Shown: positions 33,248 to 43,144, counted from the stretch's first letter. The stretch: 64,000 nt of DNA from Pelomonas caseinilytica (GCF_021353235.1 NZ_JAJTWT010000013.1:1-64000); one strand, 5' to 3'. Notes: generated by a model not told the origin, from the letters alone. Numbers and translations: made by a program.

Positions 33248-33263
33248 ACCGAAAGGCCCCGCC

Positions 33264-35315
33264 ATGAGAACACTCGCCTTGCTGGCCCTTTGCCTGGGCT
33301 TTGCCGGTGCCGCGCAGGCCGGCTACACGCCCACCCCCAACGACTGGGCCTGCACCAACAAGGTCGGCGGCAGCTGGACCCACGGCCGCGCGCCCTCGGG
33401 CTGCGACGCCTCCGCCTTCGGCCCCGACAGCTTCGTGCGCGGCAACTATGCCGGTGTCGTCTTCAGCGACGCTGCGGCCAGCCTCGTCGACGAACGCAAG
33501 CGCTACATGCAGGCCATGTACCCCGTCATCCGCGACGCCAGCGAGCGCTACCTGAAGTCGCGCAAGCCGGCGGTGTCGGCGCGCGAGCTGGAGGCCTTCC
33601 AGCGCGGCACCTACGCAACGCTGCGGCAGGAGACCTTCTGGTCGCACTACCGCGACGCCCAGCTCTCCGCCGGCCAGCCCTATCTCCTCAAGATGATGCG
33701 GGGCGACAGCGGCCACGGCCACGGGATGATGCAGGTCGACGACCGCTACCACTTCGTCGAGCTCCAGCTGGGCAAGGGCTGGAACATGATGCAGAACTTC
33801 ACCTACGCCATGGACATCTACTTCGATGCCTGGGAGGCGGCGCCTGCGGCCTGCCTGGGTGGCGTGACCTCGCCGACGGGCACCGCCGCCCAGGTCGACG
33901 AGTACTGGCGCGGGCGGGCCCGCTCGGCCTGGTCGGCCTACAACGGCGGGCCCACCAAGGTCTGCCGCTGGCAGAACACGGCCGACCCCAACGCGTCCAA
34001 GGACAACGGCTACCGCGACAACTACGACAACCGCCTGTGGCTGACCGACGTGGCCGACACCGCCAAGGCTGCCGCCATCGACGTGGCCTGCCTGATGGAC
34101 AACGGCCCGCAGTGCCCCGTGCCGGCGGGCGGCAGCGTCGAGCCCGGCAAGCTGCTGCAGGTGGGCAGCGCGGCCTGCGCCCTCAACGGCAGCACGCTGG
34201 AATGCGTGGACGACGTGCGCGACGCCGCTTGCCTGGCGGGCCGCGCGGCCTTCGACGAAGCCGGCGGCATCACGCCGGTCTACATCGCCCAGACGGCCGG
34301 TTATGCGCGCATCGACCACAACCGCCACCAGCTCTGCCGCGCCCAGGTGCCGGGCCTGCAGTCCCTGGGCAGCGCCATTGCGACGCTCAAGCCCCTGGAG
34401 CTGCGCTCGGCGCCCGACGGCATGGTGCTGGGCCAGGCCGCCGCCGCCAGCTACCAGGTGCTGGACTTCATGGTGAGCGGCGCCCAGCAGCAAAAGCGGC
34501 TCTACCGCATCCGCGCCGATCTCGGCGGCACGCTGACCGATGGCTGGATCGACGCGGGCGACGCCGCCAGCCACGCCGCCATCGCGGTCGGCGCCGCGCC
34601 CACCGGCCCGGGCGCCATCGCCTACGCCGGCGACTGGGTCAAGGTGGTGCCCAACCTCAACATGCGGGCCACGCCCGGCGGCACGCTGCTGGTCACCATC
34701 CCGGCCGGCTCGCCGGTGCAGGTGAAGGAGGTGTTCGGCACGGCCTCGGCCAACAACCTCTACTACCGCATCGAATATACGCACACCGACGGCGTGCTGC
34801 GCGATGGCTGGATCTTCGCCGGCAACCTCTACCCGGTCTCCACGCTGGCCAACTGGGTGGTGCCGACGACGGCGCCCTCGGCGGCGAGGCCCGCGCACTG
34901 CCCCAACGGCACGCGCTACGACGCCCACCTGCGCCAGTGCATGAGCGGCAGCCAGACCTACGGCCCCTTCACGGCCGCCACGGTGCAGGCCTGCGTGGAC
35001 GGCGGCGGCGGCGCGGTCTGCACCGCCAACCGGCCCACCGTGGTCGACGGCGTGGCGCTGACCCTGCCGATCTGGAGCAAGGCCCTGGCCGCTGCCGCCA
35101 CGGGCAATGGCGACTGCCCGCGCGGTGCGGCGCGATCCATGGCGCACCGCTTCCACTGCACCGAGACGGTGGTGCGCAATGGCGCGGCCGAGACCGACGT
35201 CTACGGCCCCTTCGGCACGGCCCTCGTCAACGCCTGCCTGGCGCGCTCGGGCAATGCCGCCTGGTGCCGCACCAACCGCTGGCCGGCGGCGACCTTCCTC
35301 GCCCTGCAGCCCTGA
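33264..35315 (+). CDS. Secreted lysozyme-like protein with SH3b-like and Cys-rich repeats
   Basis: A 683-residue exported protein with a 19-residue signal peptide. Residues about 110-235 look like a lysozyme/transglycosylase fold: Glu123 in LRQETFWSHYRDA is the candidate catalytic acid, followed by GDSGHGHGMMQVDD (147-160) and AYNGGP (225-230). The middle (about 370-520) contains two SH3b-like segments (LKPLELRSAPDG... and VVPNLNMRATPGG...YYRIEY...GWIFAGNL). The end has two tandem Cys motifs with YGPF-x-C-x-C-NR (about 545-600 and 620-680). Likely peptidoglycan-directed. Third-party identity is not known to me. Confidence 0.75.
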   Translation: MRTLALLALCLGFAGAAQAGYTPTPNDWACTNKVGGSWTHGRAPSGCDASAFGPDSFVRGNYAGVVFSDAAASLVDERKRYMQAMYPVIRDASERYLKSRKPAVSARELEAFQRGTYATLRQETFWSHYRDAQLSAGQPYLLKMMRGDSGHGHGMMQVDDRYHFVELQLGKGWNMMQNFTYAMDIYFDAWEAAPAACLGGVTSPTGTAAQVDEYWRGRARSAWSAYNGGPTKVCRWQNTADPNASKDNGYRDNYDNRLWLTDVADTAKAAAIDVACLMDNGPQCPVPAGGSVEPGKLLQVGSAACALNGSTLECVDDVRDAACLAGRAAFDEAGGITPVYIAQTAGYARIDHNRHQLCRAQVPGLQSLGSAIATLKPLELRSAPDGMVLGQAAAASYQVLDFMVSGAQQQKRLYRIRADLGGTLTDGWIDAGDAASHAAIAVGAAPTGPGAIAYAGDWVKVVPNLNMRATPGGTLLVTIPAGSPVQVKEVFGTASANNLYYRIEYTHTDGVLRDGWIFAGNLYPVSTLANWVVPTTAPSAARPAHCPNGTRYDAHLRQCMSGSQTYGPFTAATVQACVDGGGGAVCTANRPTVVDGVALTLPIWSKALAAAATGNGDCPRGAARSMAHRFHCTETVVRNGAAETDVYGPFGTALVNACLARSGNAAWCRTNRWPAATFLALQP

Positions 35316-35318
35316 GCG

Positions 35319-36098
35319 ATGAAGGCGGCGGCCTGGAGCCTGGGGCTGGCGTCGGCCGCGGTGGCCGCCTGGCTGGCCTGGGGGCGGCCCGGACCGGGCG
35401 AACTCCGCCCGGAGGCATCCGCGGCGCCGCCGCCCGCCCGGCCGGTCCCGGCCAGCGCGCCGCTGCCGTCCGCAGCGCTGGCCGCGGCCCCGGGCGCGTC
35501 GGCCGGCGCCGCTGGCGACCTCGCGGCCCGGCCCACGCAGCCGCCTGCCCAGGCCTTGCGTGCACTGATGCAATGCCACGCCGCCAACACCTGCCGCGTC
35601 ACCAGCCACGAGGGCCTGGACGAGCACTTCGAGATCGTCGAGGCGGTCCTGCGCCAGCTCGACCGCCTGGTGGCCCAGGGCAGCCCGGCCGAGCAGGTGG
35701 CCTGGGCGCGCGAGCTGCTCGGCTTCCCCGACGGCCACGTGCAGGCCGCAGCCCTGTCCCTGGCCGCGCGGCTGCCGCCTTCGGCCGAGACGGTGGCTGC
35801 CGCCGTGAAGGCGCTCGGCCGCAGCCATGACGCGGTGCTGCTCGCCCAGGCCTACCCGGTGCTGCGGCAGTGGCAGCAGCTCGGGATGTCGGCCGGCTAC
35901 GACGACATGTTCCTCGGCCTCGTCCACACCGGCGGCTGGCAGGCGGCCCAGTCCGTGGCGGAGAACATCGGCCCCTTCCTGAACGCCGGCAACGTGGGGC
36001 GCTTCGAGCAGGTGGCGCGCCAGTTGCAGCCGGGGGCGCGGCAGCAGGCCCTGCTGCGGTCGCTGCGCGACTACCAGCTGCAGCGCCAGGGCGGCTGA
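35319..36098 (+). CDS. Unknown exported/anchored helical-repeat protein
   Basis: A 259-residue protein with an N-terminal hydrophobic anchor (about 4-22), an Ala/Pro-rich linker (about 25-75) and an all-helical C-terminal domain (FEIVEAVLRQLDRLV..., WARELLGFPDGHVQAAALSLAARL) that reads like HEAT-type repeats. Two cysteines in MQCHAANTCRV may form a disulfide. The start is three bases after the stop of the lysozyme-like gene, so they are coupled. I do not recognise a family; a partner or immunity-like role for the upstream enzyme is conceivable but unsupported by motif evidence. Confidence 0.72.
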   Translation: MKAAAWSLGLASAAVAAWLAWGRPGPGELRPEASAAPPPARPVPASAPLPSAALAAAPGASAGAAGDLAARPTQPPAQALRALMQCHAANTCRVTSHEGLDEHFEIVEAVLRQLDRLVAQGSPAEQVAWARELLGFPDGHVQAAALSLAARLPPSAETVAAAVKALGRSHDAVLLAQAYPVLRQWQQLGMSAGYDDMFLGLVHTGGWQAAQSVAENIGPFLNAGNVGRFEQVARQLQPGARQQALLRSLRDYQLQRQGG

Positions 36099-36222
36099 CG
36101 CCGCCGGCGCCCGCCCACGGCATTTCGCGCCCCGCGCTGTCGATCCGTCGCAAGCGCCTCGCCCGCCGGACAGGCGCTCCGCACAGTGCGGCCATCGCAG
36201 CCACTCTCGCAGGACGCCTCCC

Positions 36223-36687
36223 ATGAACACCCTTCCGCTCTGGCCCTTCGCCCTCCTCGCCACTCTCGTCGCCCTGGGCTACCGCCAGTCGCGCGAGCGC
36301 CTCGTCCGGCCCCGCACACTGGCCCGGCTGGCCGCGGCCATGCTCGCGCTGTCGCTCTACGGCGTCATGTCGACGTTCGGGGCCAGCCTGGTGCCGGTGC
36401 TGGCCTGGGCGGCGGGCTTCGCCGCCAGCGTCCGGCTTGGCGGGCCGGTGTTCGCGCCCCGCGGCCTGGCCCGCGAAGGCGAGGCGGTGCGCATGCCGGG
36501 CAGCTGGGTGCCCATGGGCCTGATGCTCGGCATCTTCGTGGCCCGGTTCGCCCTGGGCTTCGCCACCGGCACGCACGCCGCCGTCATGGACGAGCCGTGG
36601 TTCGTCGCGACGGCCTGCGCGGTGCTCGGCTTGCTCAGCGGCGGCTTCGCCGCCCGGGCGGCCGCGGTCCGCCGCTTCGCCGCCTGA
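36223..36687 (+). CDS. DUF6622-like small membrane protein
   Basis: A 154-residue inner-membrane protein with four to five predicted helices: MNTLPLWPFALLATLVALGYRQSRERLV, ARLAAAMLALSLYGVMSTFG, VPMGLMLGIFVARFALGF and a C-terminal helix. The opening LPLW-FALL-...-GYRQSR and the SLYGV-S-FG segment resemble DUF6622 proteins. Function unknown. An AGGACG ribosome site precedes the ATG. It ends 52 bp before the convergent SDR gene; that gap contains a solitary copy of the hairpin seen beside CACAGAG repeat copy 5. Confidence 0.65.
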   Translation: MNTLPLWPFALLATLVALGYRQSRERLVRPRTLARLAAAMLALSLYGVMSTFGASLVPVLAWAAGFAASVRLGGPVFAPRGLAREGEAVRMPGSWVPMGLMLGIFVARFALGFATGTHAAVMDEPWFVATACAVLGLLSGGFAARAAAVRRFAA

Positions 36688-36698
36688 AGTTGAATTCC

Positions 36699-36722
36699 AT
36701 GCGTCGCGGGTGCCGCGAACGC
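36699..36722. repeat. Solitary hairpin unit resembling the CACAGAG companion
   Basis: The 24 bases starting ATGCGTCGCGGGTGCCGCG match 48113-48136, beside CACAGAG copy 5, at 22 of 24 positions. No CACAGAG arm is attached here. It lies between the convergent DUF6622-like and SDR genes. Confidence 0.5.
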
Positions 36723-36739
36723 CGGGTGGACAACCGGGG

Positions 36740-37486
36740 TCAGGACGGCTCGGCGACGAGGTCGTCCTCGTCCTCAGCGCGTGCCGGCGCGGGCCGGGCG
36801 GCGGCCACCGATGCCGCGGGTCCGAAGGTTCGCAACCTGGCCAGCACCGCGTCTTCGTGCAGGCCCTGGGCCAGCAACTGGGCCAGGCCCGAGGCGAAAG
36901 GGGCGAGGGCCATGCCGGAGCCCGGCTCGCGTGCCGGCGGCCCGACGGCGATGGCCTCCACCCAGGCGCTCGCCCAGCGTTTGCTGACCGAGACGGTGCA
37001 GGCCTTCAGGCCGCCCTCCATGGCGTCGCGCATCGGCGGCATGGCCGGCGGGGCCAGTGCCGGACCGGCGCAGACGTTGATGACGCCGCCACCCGGCTGC
37101 CGCCGCAGCTGTGGCAGCAGACAGCCGGTCAGGTGCCGCAACCCGAGCCGGTGGGCCTCCAGCCGCCGCGGCGTGTCGTCGTGCATCAGCAGCTGCATGC
37201 CCGGCAGGTAGCGTGCCGGAAAGGCCACCGACACGTTGACCAGCAAGTTGAGGCCGGGGCAGGCCGCGCCGGCCCCGTCGGCGAAGGCCGCGACGCTCCA
37301 GGGGTCGGCCAGGTCCAGCTCCAGGATGCGCAGGCCCGGATGGGCGTGGGCGGCGGCCTCCCGGGCCGTGCCGGGCGCTCCGAAGAGGACGACTTCGTTG
37401 CCCATGCGGCACAGCAGCTCGGCCAGGCCGCGCCCGACGCCGCCCATGCCGACCGCCAGGAGAATGGTGTTGCCCTGCATCTTCAT
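36740..37486 (-). CDS. SDR-family protein lacking the catalytic triad
   Basis: A 248-residue Rossmann-fold protein related to short-chain dehydrogenases. The nucleotide loop is altered (AVGMGGVGRG instead of TGxxxGIG). In the active-site segment the expected Ser, Tyr and Lys align with Cys/Ala139-140, Arg153 and Glu157 (INVCAGPALAPPAMPPMRDA). It is therefore probably not an oxidoreductase; it may bind ligand or be decaying. The ATG at 37486 has a GGGGAG ribosome site; a start at 37525 lacks one. It is divergent from an AraC regulator at 37740, a pairing common for intact SDRs in this order of bacteria. Confidence 0.75.
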   Translation of the reverse strand: MKMQGNTILLAVGMGGVGRGLAELLCRMGNEVVLFGAPGTAREAAAHAHPGLRILELDLADPWSVAAFADGAGAACPGLNLLVNVSVAFPARYLPGMQLLMHDDTPRRLEAHRLGLRHLTGCLLPQLRRQPGGGVINVCAGPALAPPAMPPMRDAMEGGLKACTVSVSKRWASAWVEAIAVGPPAREPGSGMALAPFASGLAQLLAQGLHEDAVLARLRTFGPAASVAAARPAPARAEDEDDLVAEPS

Positions 37487-37558
37487 CTGCGGCTCCCCGG
37501 TGTCCGAATCGAGGGCCGCATTCAATCGGCTGGCGCGGATTCCGGGCAGTCAAAACCG

Positions 37559-37678
37559 GTCAAGTGATTGCACGATCCGCCCATCGTGGCGGGTGGTGCA
37601 CCCGGGCGCGGCAAGCGCTGCCGTTTGCCGCGGGCGCCGATAGCCCGAATCCGTCAAGCTCTTGCACGATTCCCCCAT
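37559..37678. promoter_or_regulatory. Paired 26-bp direct repeats, likely AraC operators
   Basis: GTCAAGTGATTGCACGATCC begins at 37559 and GTCAAGCTCTTGCACGATTC at 37653; across 26 bp they match at 20-21 positions. Their starts are 94 bp apart, about nine DNA turns, which would place them on the same helix face. They occupy the gap between the SDR and AraC genes. An inverted TGCACGAT half-site (37689-37696) follows the second copy. AraC-family proteins typically bind such direct repeats and can loop DNA between them. Confidence 0.65.
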
Positions 37679-37739
37679 TGCGCGCCGGATCGTGCAGCGA
37701 CCCCTTGAGCCGGCCGGCCGCAACCGCTACGGTGGCGGC

Positions 37740-38681
37740 ATGGGGTCACTTGAAGAATTGCGGCAGCTGATCACGCGCCATGCCAGCGCGGGCGGCAAGG
37801 GTGTGTCGGAGGTCTGGGCAGCGGCAGCGTCCGCGCCGACCGAGCTGGTCCACCATGTGCTGGAGCCCACCTTCGTCGTCGTCGCCCAGGGCGCCAAGCG
37901 CGCCATGCTGGGCGACGAGATGTTCGAGTACCGGCAGGGCCAGTTCCTCGTCGTCGGCGTGGACCTGCCCATCGCCGGCTGCGTCACCCAGGCCAGCCCG
38001 GAGCTGCCTTATCTGTCCGCCGGCCTGACACTGCGCGCGGCGACCATCTCCTCGCTGCTGCTGGAGATGGACCCGGCCGACGTGGCGCCGACGGAGCCCG
38101 CCGGCATCGCCGTGAGCGACGCCTGCGAGGAGCTGCTGGAAACCGTGGTGCGCATGCTGCGGCTGAAGGATTCGCCGCGCGACGCCGCGGTGCTCGGCCC
38201 GCTGGTGGAGCGCGAGCTGGTGTGGCGGCTGCTGCACGGGCCTCAGGGCGCGATGGTGCGCCAGATCGGCCTGGCCGACAGCCGGCTGTCGCAGATCGGC
38301 CGGGCCATCCGCTTCATCCGCGCCCACCATGCCGAGCCCATCTCCATTCCCAAGCTCGCCGACATGGTGGCCATGAGCGAGTCGTCCTTCCACCGCCACT
38401 TCCGCAGCGCCACGACGATGAGCCCGCTTCAGTACCAGAAGCTGATCCGGCTGCAGGAAGCGCGGGCGCGGCTGCTGGCCGACGCCGGCGACGTGGCCGC
38501 CATCGGCTACAGCGTGGGCTACGACAGCCCTTCGCAGTTCAGCCGGGAGTACAGCCGCCTGTTCGGCGCGCCGCCCGGCCGCGACAAGCTGCGGCTCGGC
38601 AGCCGCGCCACCGGGGCGGCGGACGGCGCGGCTCAGGGCTCGACGCGCACCACGCGGCCGGCGTTTTCGAGCACCAGGTAG
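37740..38681 (+). CDS. AraC family transcriptional regulator (AraC_N type)
   Basis: A 313-residue regulator. The N-terminal domain (TELVHHVLEPTFVVVAQGAKRAMLGDEMFEYRQGQFLVVGVDLP) is the AraC_N cupin-type domain. The C-terminal domain has the two AraC helix-turn-helix motifs (IPKLADMVAMSESSFHRHFR and VAAIGYSVGYDSPSQFSREYSR). The ATG at 37740 is preferred; an upstream start at 37662 would run through the operator region. It probably controls the divergent SDR gene and itself through the repeats at 37559 and 37653. Its end overlaps the convergent sugar dehydrogenase gene by 49 bp. Confidence 0.9.
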   Translation: MGSLEELRQLITRHASAGGKGVSEVWAAAASAPTELVHHVLEPTFVVVAQGAKRAMLGDEMFEYRQGQFLVVGVDLPIAGCVTQASPELPYLSAGLTLRAATISSLLLEMDPADVAPTEPAGIAVSDACEELLETVVRMLRLKDSPRDAAVLGPLVERELVWRLLHGPQGAMVRQIGLADSRLSQIGRAIRFIRAHHAEPISIPKLADMVAMSESSFHRHFRSATTMSPLQYQKLIRLQEARARLLADAGDVAAIGYSVGYDSPSQFSREYSRLFGAPPGRDKLRLGSRATGAADGAAQGSTRTTRPAFSSTR

Positions 38682-39739
38682 AGCAGCCCGTCCGGGCCCT
38701 CGCGCACGTCGCGCAGGCGGCCGGCGTCGGGGAAGAGGCGCTCCTGCTCGACCGGCCGGTTGTCGGCGTCCAGCCTGACCCGCTCCAGGTAGCCGAACTT
38801 CAGCGAGCCGATGAAGAAGCTGCCCTGCCAGCCCGGGCCGTAGCGGTCGCTCCTGAGGCGCGCCAGGCCTGACGGCGCGATCGAGGGCACCCACTTGACG
38901 AGGGGCTGCTCCATGCCGGCCTTGGCCGCGATGCCTTCGCCGATCTTGCCGCCGCCATAGTTCTCGCCGTAGGTGATGACGGGCCAGCCGTAGTTGAGTT
39001 TCGGCCGGATGAGATTGAGTTCGTCGCCGCCCTGCGGGCCGTGCTCGTGCTGCCACAGCCGCCCTTGCGCGTCGAAGACGAGGCCCTGCGAATTGCGGTG
39101 GCCGTAGCTCCAGATCTCGGGCAGGGCGCCCGGGGTGTTCACGAAGGGGTTGTCGGCGGGCACGCTGCCGTCCTTGCCGACGCGAACGATCTTGCCGAGG
39201 TGGTTGTCCAGCGTCTGCGCCCGGGCCATCTGGGTGAAGCGCTCGCCCAGGCTCAGGAAGAGCTTGCCGTCGGGCGCCTCGGCGATGCGGCAGCCGAAAT
39301 GCAGCTTGCTCTCGACCTTGGGCTTCTGGCTGAAGATGACCTTGACGTCGGTGAGCCGCTTCAGGTCCTCGCTCAGCCGCGCGCGGGCCAGGGCCGTGCT
39401 GTTGGTCTTGCCGTCCTCGCCGGGTTCGGCAAAGCAGAAATAGAGGGTGCGGTTGCGGGCGAAGTCGCTGTCGGGCTGCACGTCCAGCAGCCCGCCCTGG
39501 CCGCCGACGTCGATGGCCGGCAGCCCCTGGATGGGCGCGCTCGGCTTGCCGCCCGGCTGGGCCGTTCGCATCCGGCCGTCGCGCTCCGTCACGAGCAGGG
39601 TGCCGCCGGGCAGGAAGGCAACGGCCCAGGGGGTCTTCAGCCCTTCGATGACGGTCTCCAGCCGGGGTGCGGCCTGCGCCGGCAGGACGGCAGCCAGCGC
39701 GAGTGACAAGACGGGCAGGGCGCGGTGGACGAGGCTCAT
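38633..39739 (-). CDS. PQQ-dependent aldose sugar dehydrogenase
   Basis: A 368-residue secreted enzyme of the soluble PQQ-dependent glucose/sorbosone dehydrogenase family (YliI-like), a six-bladed propeller oxidising aldose sugars in the periplasm. Signal peptide MSLVHRALPVLSLALAAVLPAQAA. Family segments: GLKTPWAVAFLPGGTLLVTERDG, KLHFGCRIAEAPDGKLFLSLG with the catalytic-base His, SYGHRNSQGLVFDAQG, EHGPQGGDELN and YGWPVITYGENY. No PQQ biosynthesis genes are in the window. The gene ends inside the convergent AraC gene. Confidence 0.93.
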   Translation of the reverse strand: MSLVHRALPVLSLALAAVLPAQAAPRLETVIEGLKTPWAVAFLPGGTLLVTERDGRMRTAQPGGKPSAPIQGLPAIDVGGQGGLLDVQPDSDFARNRTLYFCFAEPGEDGKTNSTALARARLSEDLKRLTDVKVIFSQKPKVESKLHFGCRIAEAPDGKLFLSLGERFTQMARAQTLDNHLGKIVRVGKDGSVPADNPFVNTPGALPEIWSYGHRNSQGLVFDAQGRLWQHEHGPQGGDELNLIRPKLNYGWPVITYGENYGGGKIGEGIAAKAGMEQPLVKWVPSIAPSGLARLRSDRYGPGWQGSFFIGSLKFGYLERVRLDADNRPVEQERLFPDAGRLRDVREGPDGLLYLVLENAGRVVRVEP

Positions 39740-39811
39740 CGTCAGGCTTTCGGCAGCGTGCCGGCCGGCACGGACGGCCGCATCATCTCAGTTATCCATG
39801 CCGCTTTCGCG

Positions 39812-39921
39812 GCATTCGTGACGCGTGAAACGAATGCGGAAATGCAACCACAGAGGCACAGAGCCTCAGAGAGAAAAGCTCCGTGTTTCCTCTGTGCCTC
39901 CGTGCCTCTGTGGTTGCCTTT
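39812..39921. repeat. CACAGAG hairpin repeat, copy 4, with companion hairpin
   Basis: Companion hairpin GCATTCGT...ACGAATGC (39812-39837) is followed after GGAA by the long hairpin: left arm from 39844 (GCAACCACAGAGGCACAGAG) and right arm ending at about 39917 (CCTCTGTGGTTGC). It lies in the 272-bp gap between prfC and the sugar dehydrogenase gene, about 90 bp after the prfC stop. The arms start with GCAACC rather than AACACAGCC, so it belongs to a second subtype shared with copy 5. No gene is seen in the gap. Confidence 0.88.
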
Positions 39922-40011
39922 TCAGTTGTCCACTTCACGGTCGCGGCAGGCATGCCCTCTGCCGCACCGCGGCGACCAGTTCGTGCGTGGCAACTACGCC
40001 AGGCGGCTGCG

Positions 40012-41634
<1,623 letters not shown>

Positions 41635-41692
41635 TGCGGGGGCTGGAGCGGGCTAACCCGCGATTATCGGGGCCTGCTCCGCCGGGCCCGCT

Positions 41693-42616
41693 TCAGCCAC
41701 CCTGGAAGGCCATCTTGCGGTAGTGCTCCATGCGCAGCTCCTCCAGCCGTGTCCGCAGCACGGCGGCCTGGGCCGGGTCGCCCGGCCAGGGAACCTCCTG
41801 CAGGACGATCATGAAGCTGTTGCTGACGGCGCCGGAGCACAGGCAGGGCAGCAGGTCGCACTGGCGCAGCAGGTAGAGCTCGATCAGCAGCGCCTGCATC
41901 GAGGCCGGCGTGAAGACGTGGTGGTGCAGGTAGGCGAGGTCGGTGGCCTCGCCGCGCAGCCGGGCCTGCAGGCGTTCGAAGGCCTGGCCCAGATCGCCGA
42001 GCGCCATGGGGTCGGAGGCGCCGAAGAGGTGGGTGCTACCTGGGGGCGCGATGGCGCTGCGGCTGTCGGCATCGAAGGCCAGCTGCGTGGCCTTCCAGCC
42101 CGGCGGGCCGTAGTGGGTCATCAGCACGTCGCTGGTCGTGGTCGGCGGTCGGAAGACGTCGAAGGTGCGCTGCTTGTGCGGCACCACCAGGGCCACCGCG
42201 CCGTCCTCGTCGAGCAGGGCCTGCAGGCTGCGCAGGTGCGCCAGCAGGTCGGGCTGGTGCTCGACGTTGTGGGAGCTGAAGATCAGCTCGAAGCGCTCGC
42301 CCGCCGGGACGCACTCGGCCAGCCGGCTGTCGGCGCAGACGTAGTCGATGTCGTCGAACAGGTCCGGCGGCAGGGTCTCGAGCTTGTAGGCCGATTGCAG
42401 CTGGCGGCGCAGTTCGGCGGTGTCGCAGCAGTCCGAGACCTTGAGCCGGGGAAAGTCGCGGCGGCGGAACACTGGCGCCGCGCCCGGGCCGATCTCCAGG
42501 ATGCGGGACTCGGGCGCCATCGCGCCGCGGATGGCCTCCGTGAAGCTGACGCCGGGCTTGAGCTGGGCCCAGAGCCGCTCGGTGAAGGCTTGGCCCGGCA
42601 CGTCGGCCGCGCTCAC
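41693..42616 (-). CDS. Class I SAM-dependent methyltransferase-like protein
   Basis: A 307-residue protein with a SAM-binding start (SRILEIGPGAAPVF) and a methyltransferase-like core (DYVCADSRLAEC, FELIFSSHNVEHQPDLLAHL). The latter half (MTHYGPPGWKATQL..., YLHHHVFTPASMQALL) resembles methyltransferase-fold proteins found near glycan biosynthesis genes. The likely start is GTG at 42616, overlapping the dps stop (GTGA), so it is coupled to dps. An alternative ATG lies at MAPESRIL (about 42522), but that would remove upstream helix sequence. The substrate is unknown. Confidence 0.75.
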   Translation of the reverse strand: MSAADVPGQAFTERLWAQLKPGVSFTEAIRGAMAPESRILEIGPGAAPVFRRRDFPRLKVSDCCDTAELRRQLQSAYKLETLPPDLFDDIDYVCADSRLAECVPAGERFELIFSSHNVEHQPDLLAHLRSLQALLDEDGAVALVVPHKQRTFDVFRPPTTTSDVLMTHYGPPGWKATQLAFDADSRSAIAPPGSTHLFGASDPMALGDLGQAFERLQARLRGEATDLAYLHHHVFTPASMQALLIELYLLRQCDLLPCLCSGAVSNSFMIVLQEVPWPGDPAQAAVLRTRLEELRMEHYRKMAFQGG

Positions 42617-43107
42617 TCCGCCAGCAGGCTGCGCAGCATCCAGGCCGTCTGCTCGTGCACGGTGAGGCGTTGCGTCAGCAGGTCCGCGCTGGGCTCGTCG
42701 CCCGCCTTGTCCACCAGCGGGAAGAGGGCGCGCGCGGTGCGGGCCACGGCCTCGTGGCCCTGCATCAGCACCTCGACCATCTTCATGGCCTTGGGTGGCT
42801 CGGCAGGGGCATCCGGCAGGCCACTGAGCTTGGCGAACTGGGCGTAGCTGCCGGGCGCCGGGTGGCCCAGGGAGCGGATGCGCTCGGCGATGGGGTCGAC
42901 GGCGTTCCACAGCTCGGTGTACTGGGTCATGAACATCGCGTGCAGGCTGTTGAACATCGGCCCGGTGACGTTCCAGTGGAAGTTGTGGGTCGTCAGGTAC
43001 AGCGTGTAGGTCTCGGCCAGCAGCTTGGACAGGCCGGCCGCGATGGCGGCACGGTCCTTGTCGCCGATGCCGATGCTGATGGAGGGGGCGGTGGGCTTCT
43101 TGGCCAT
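42613..43107 (-). CDS. dps: Dps ferritin-like DNA-protection protein
   Basis: A 164-residue Dps, which forms dodecamers that oxidise and store iron and protect DNA during oxidative stress. Ferroxidase ligands correspond to His44 (FHWNVTG), His56, Asp71 and Glu75 (DPIAERI). The position equivalent to the fifth ligand (Asp67 in E. coli Dps) is Met60 (HAMFMTQY). A short Lys-containing N-terminus (MAKKPTAP) could contact DNA. It sits between a 40-residue membrane-protein gene upstream and a coupled methyltransferase gene downstream, with oxyR next door, consistent with peroxide response. Confidence 0.93.
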   Translation of the reverse strand: MAKKPTAPSISIGIGDKDRAAIAAGLSKLLAETYTLYLTTHNFHWNVTGPMFNSLHAMFMTQYTELWNAVDPIAERIRSLGHPAPGSYAQFAKLSGLPDAPAEPPKAMKMVEVLMQGHEAVARTARALFPLVDKAGDEPSADLLTQRLTVHEQTAWMLRSLLAE

Positions 43108-43144
43108 GGAGAAACTCCGGTTGTTTGGGTCGAGCCTAACGGAT

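Noticed and set aside
33090-36263. A long minus-strand frame over the PEP-CTERM, lysozyme-like and helical-repeat genes
   Set aside because: No domain, biased composition, and it runs antisense to three genes with signal peptides and good starts.
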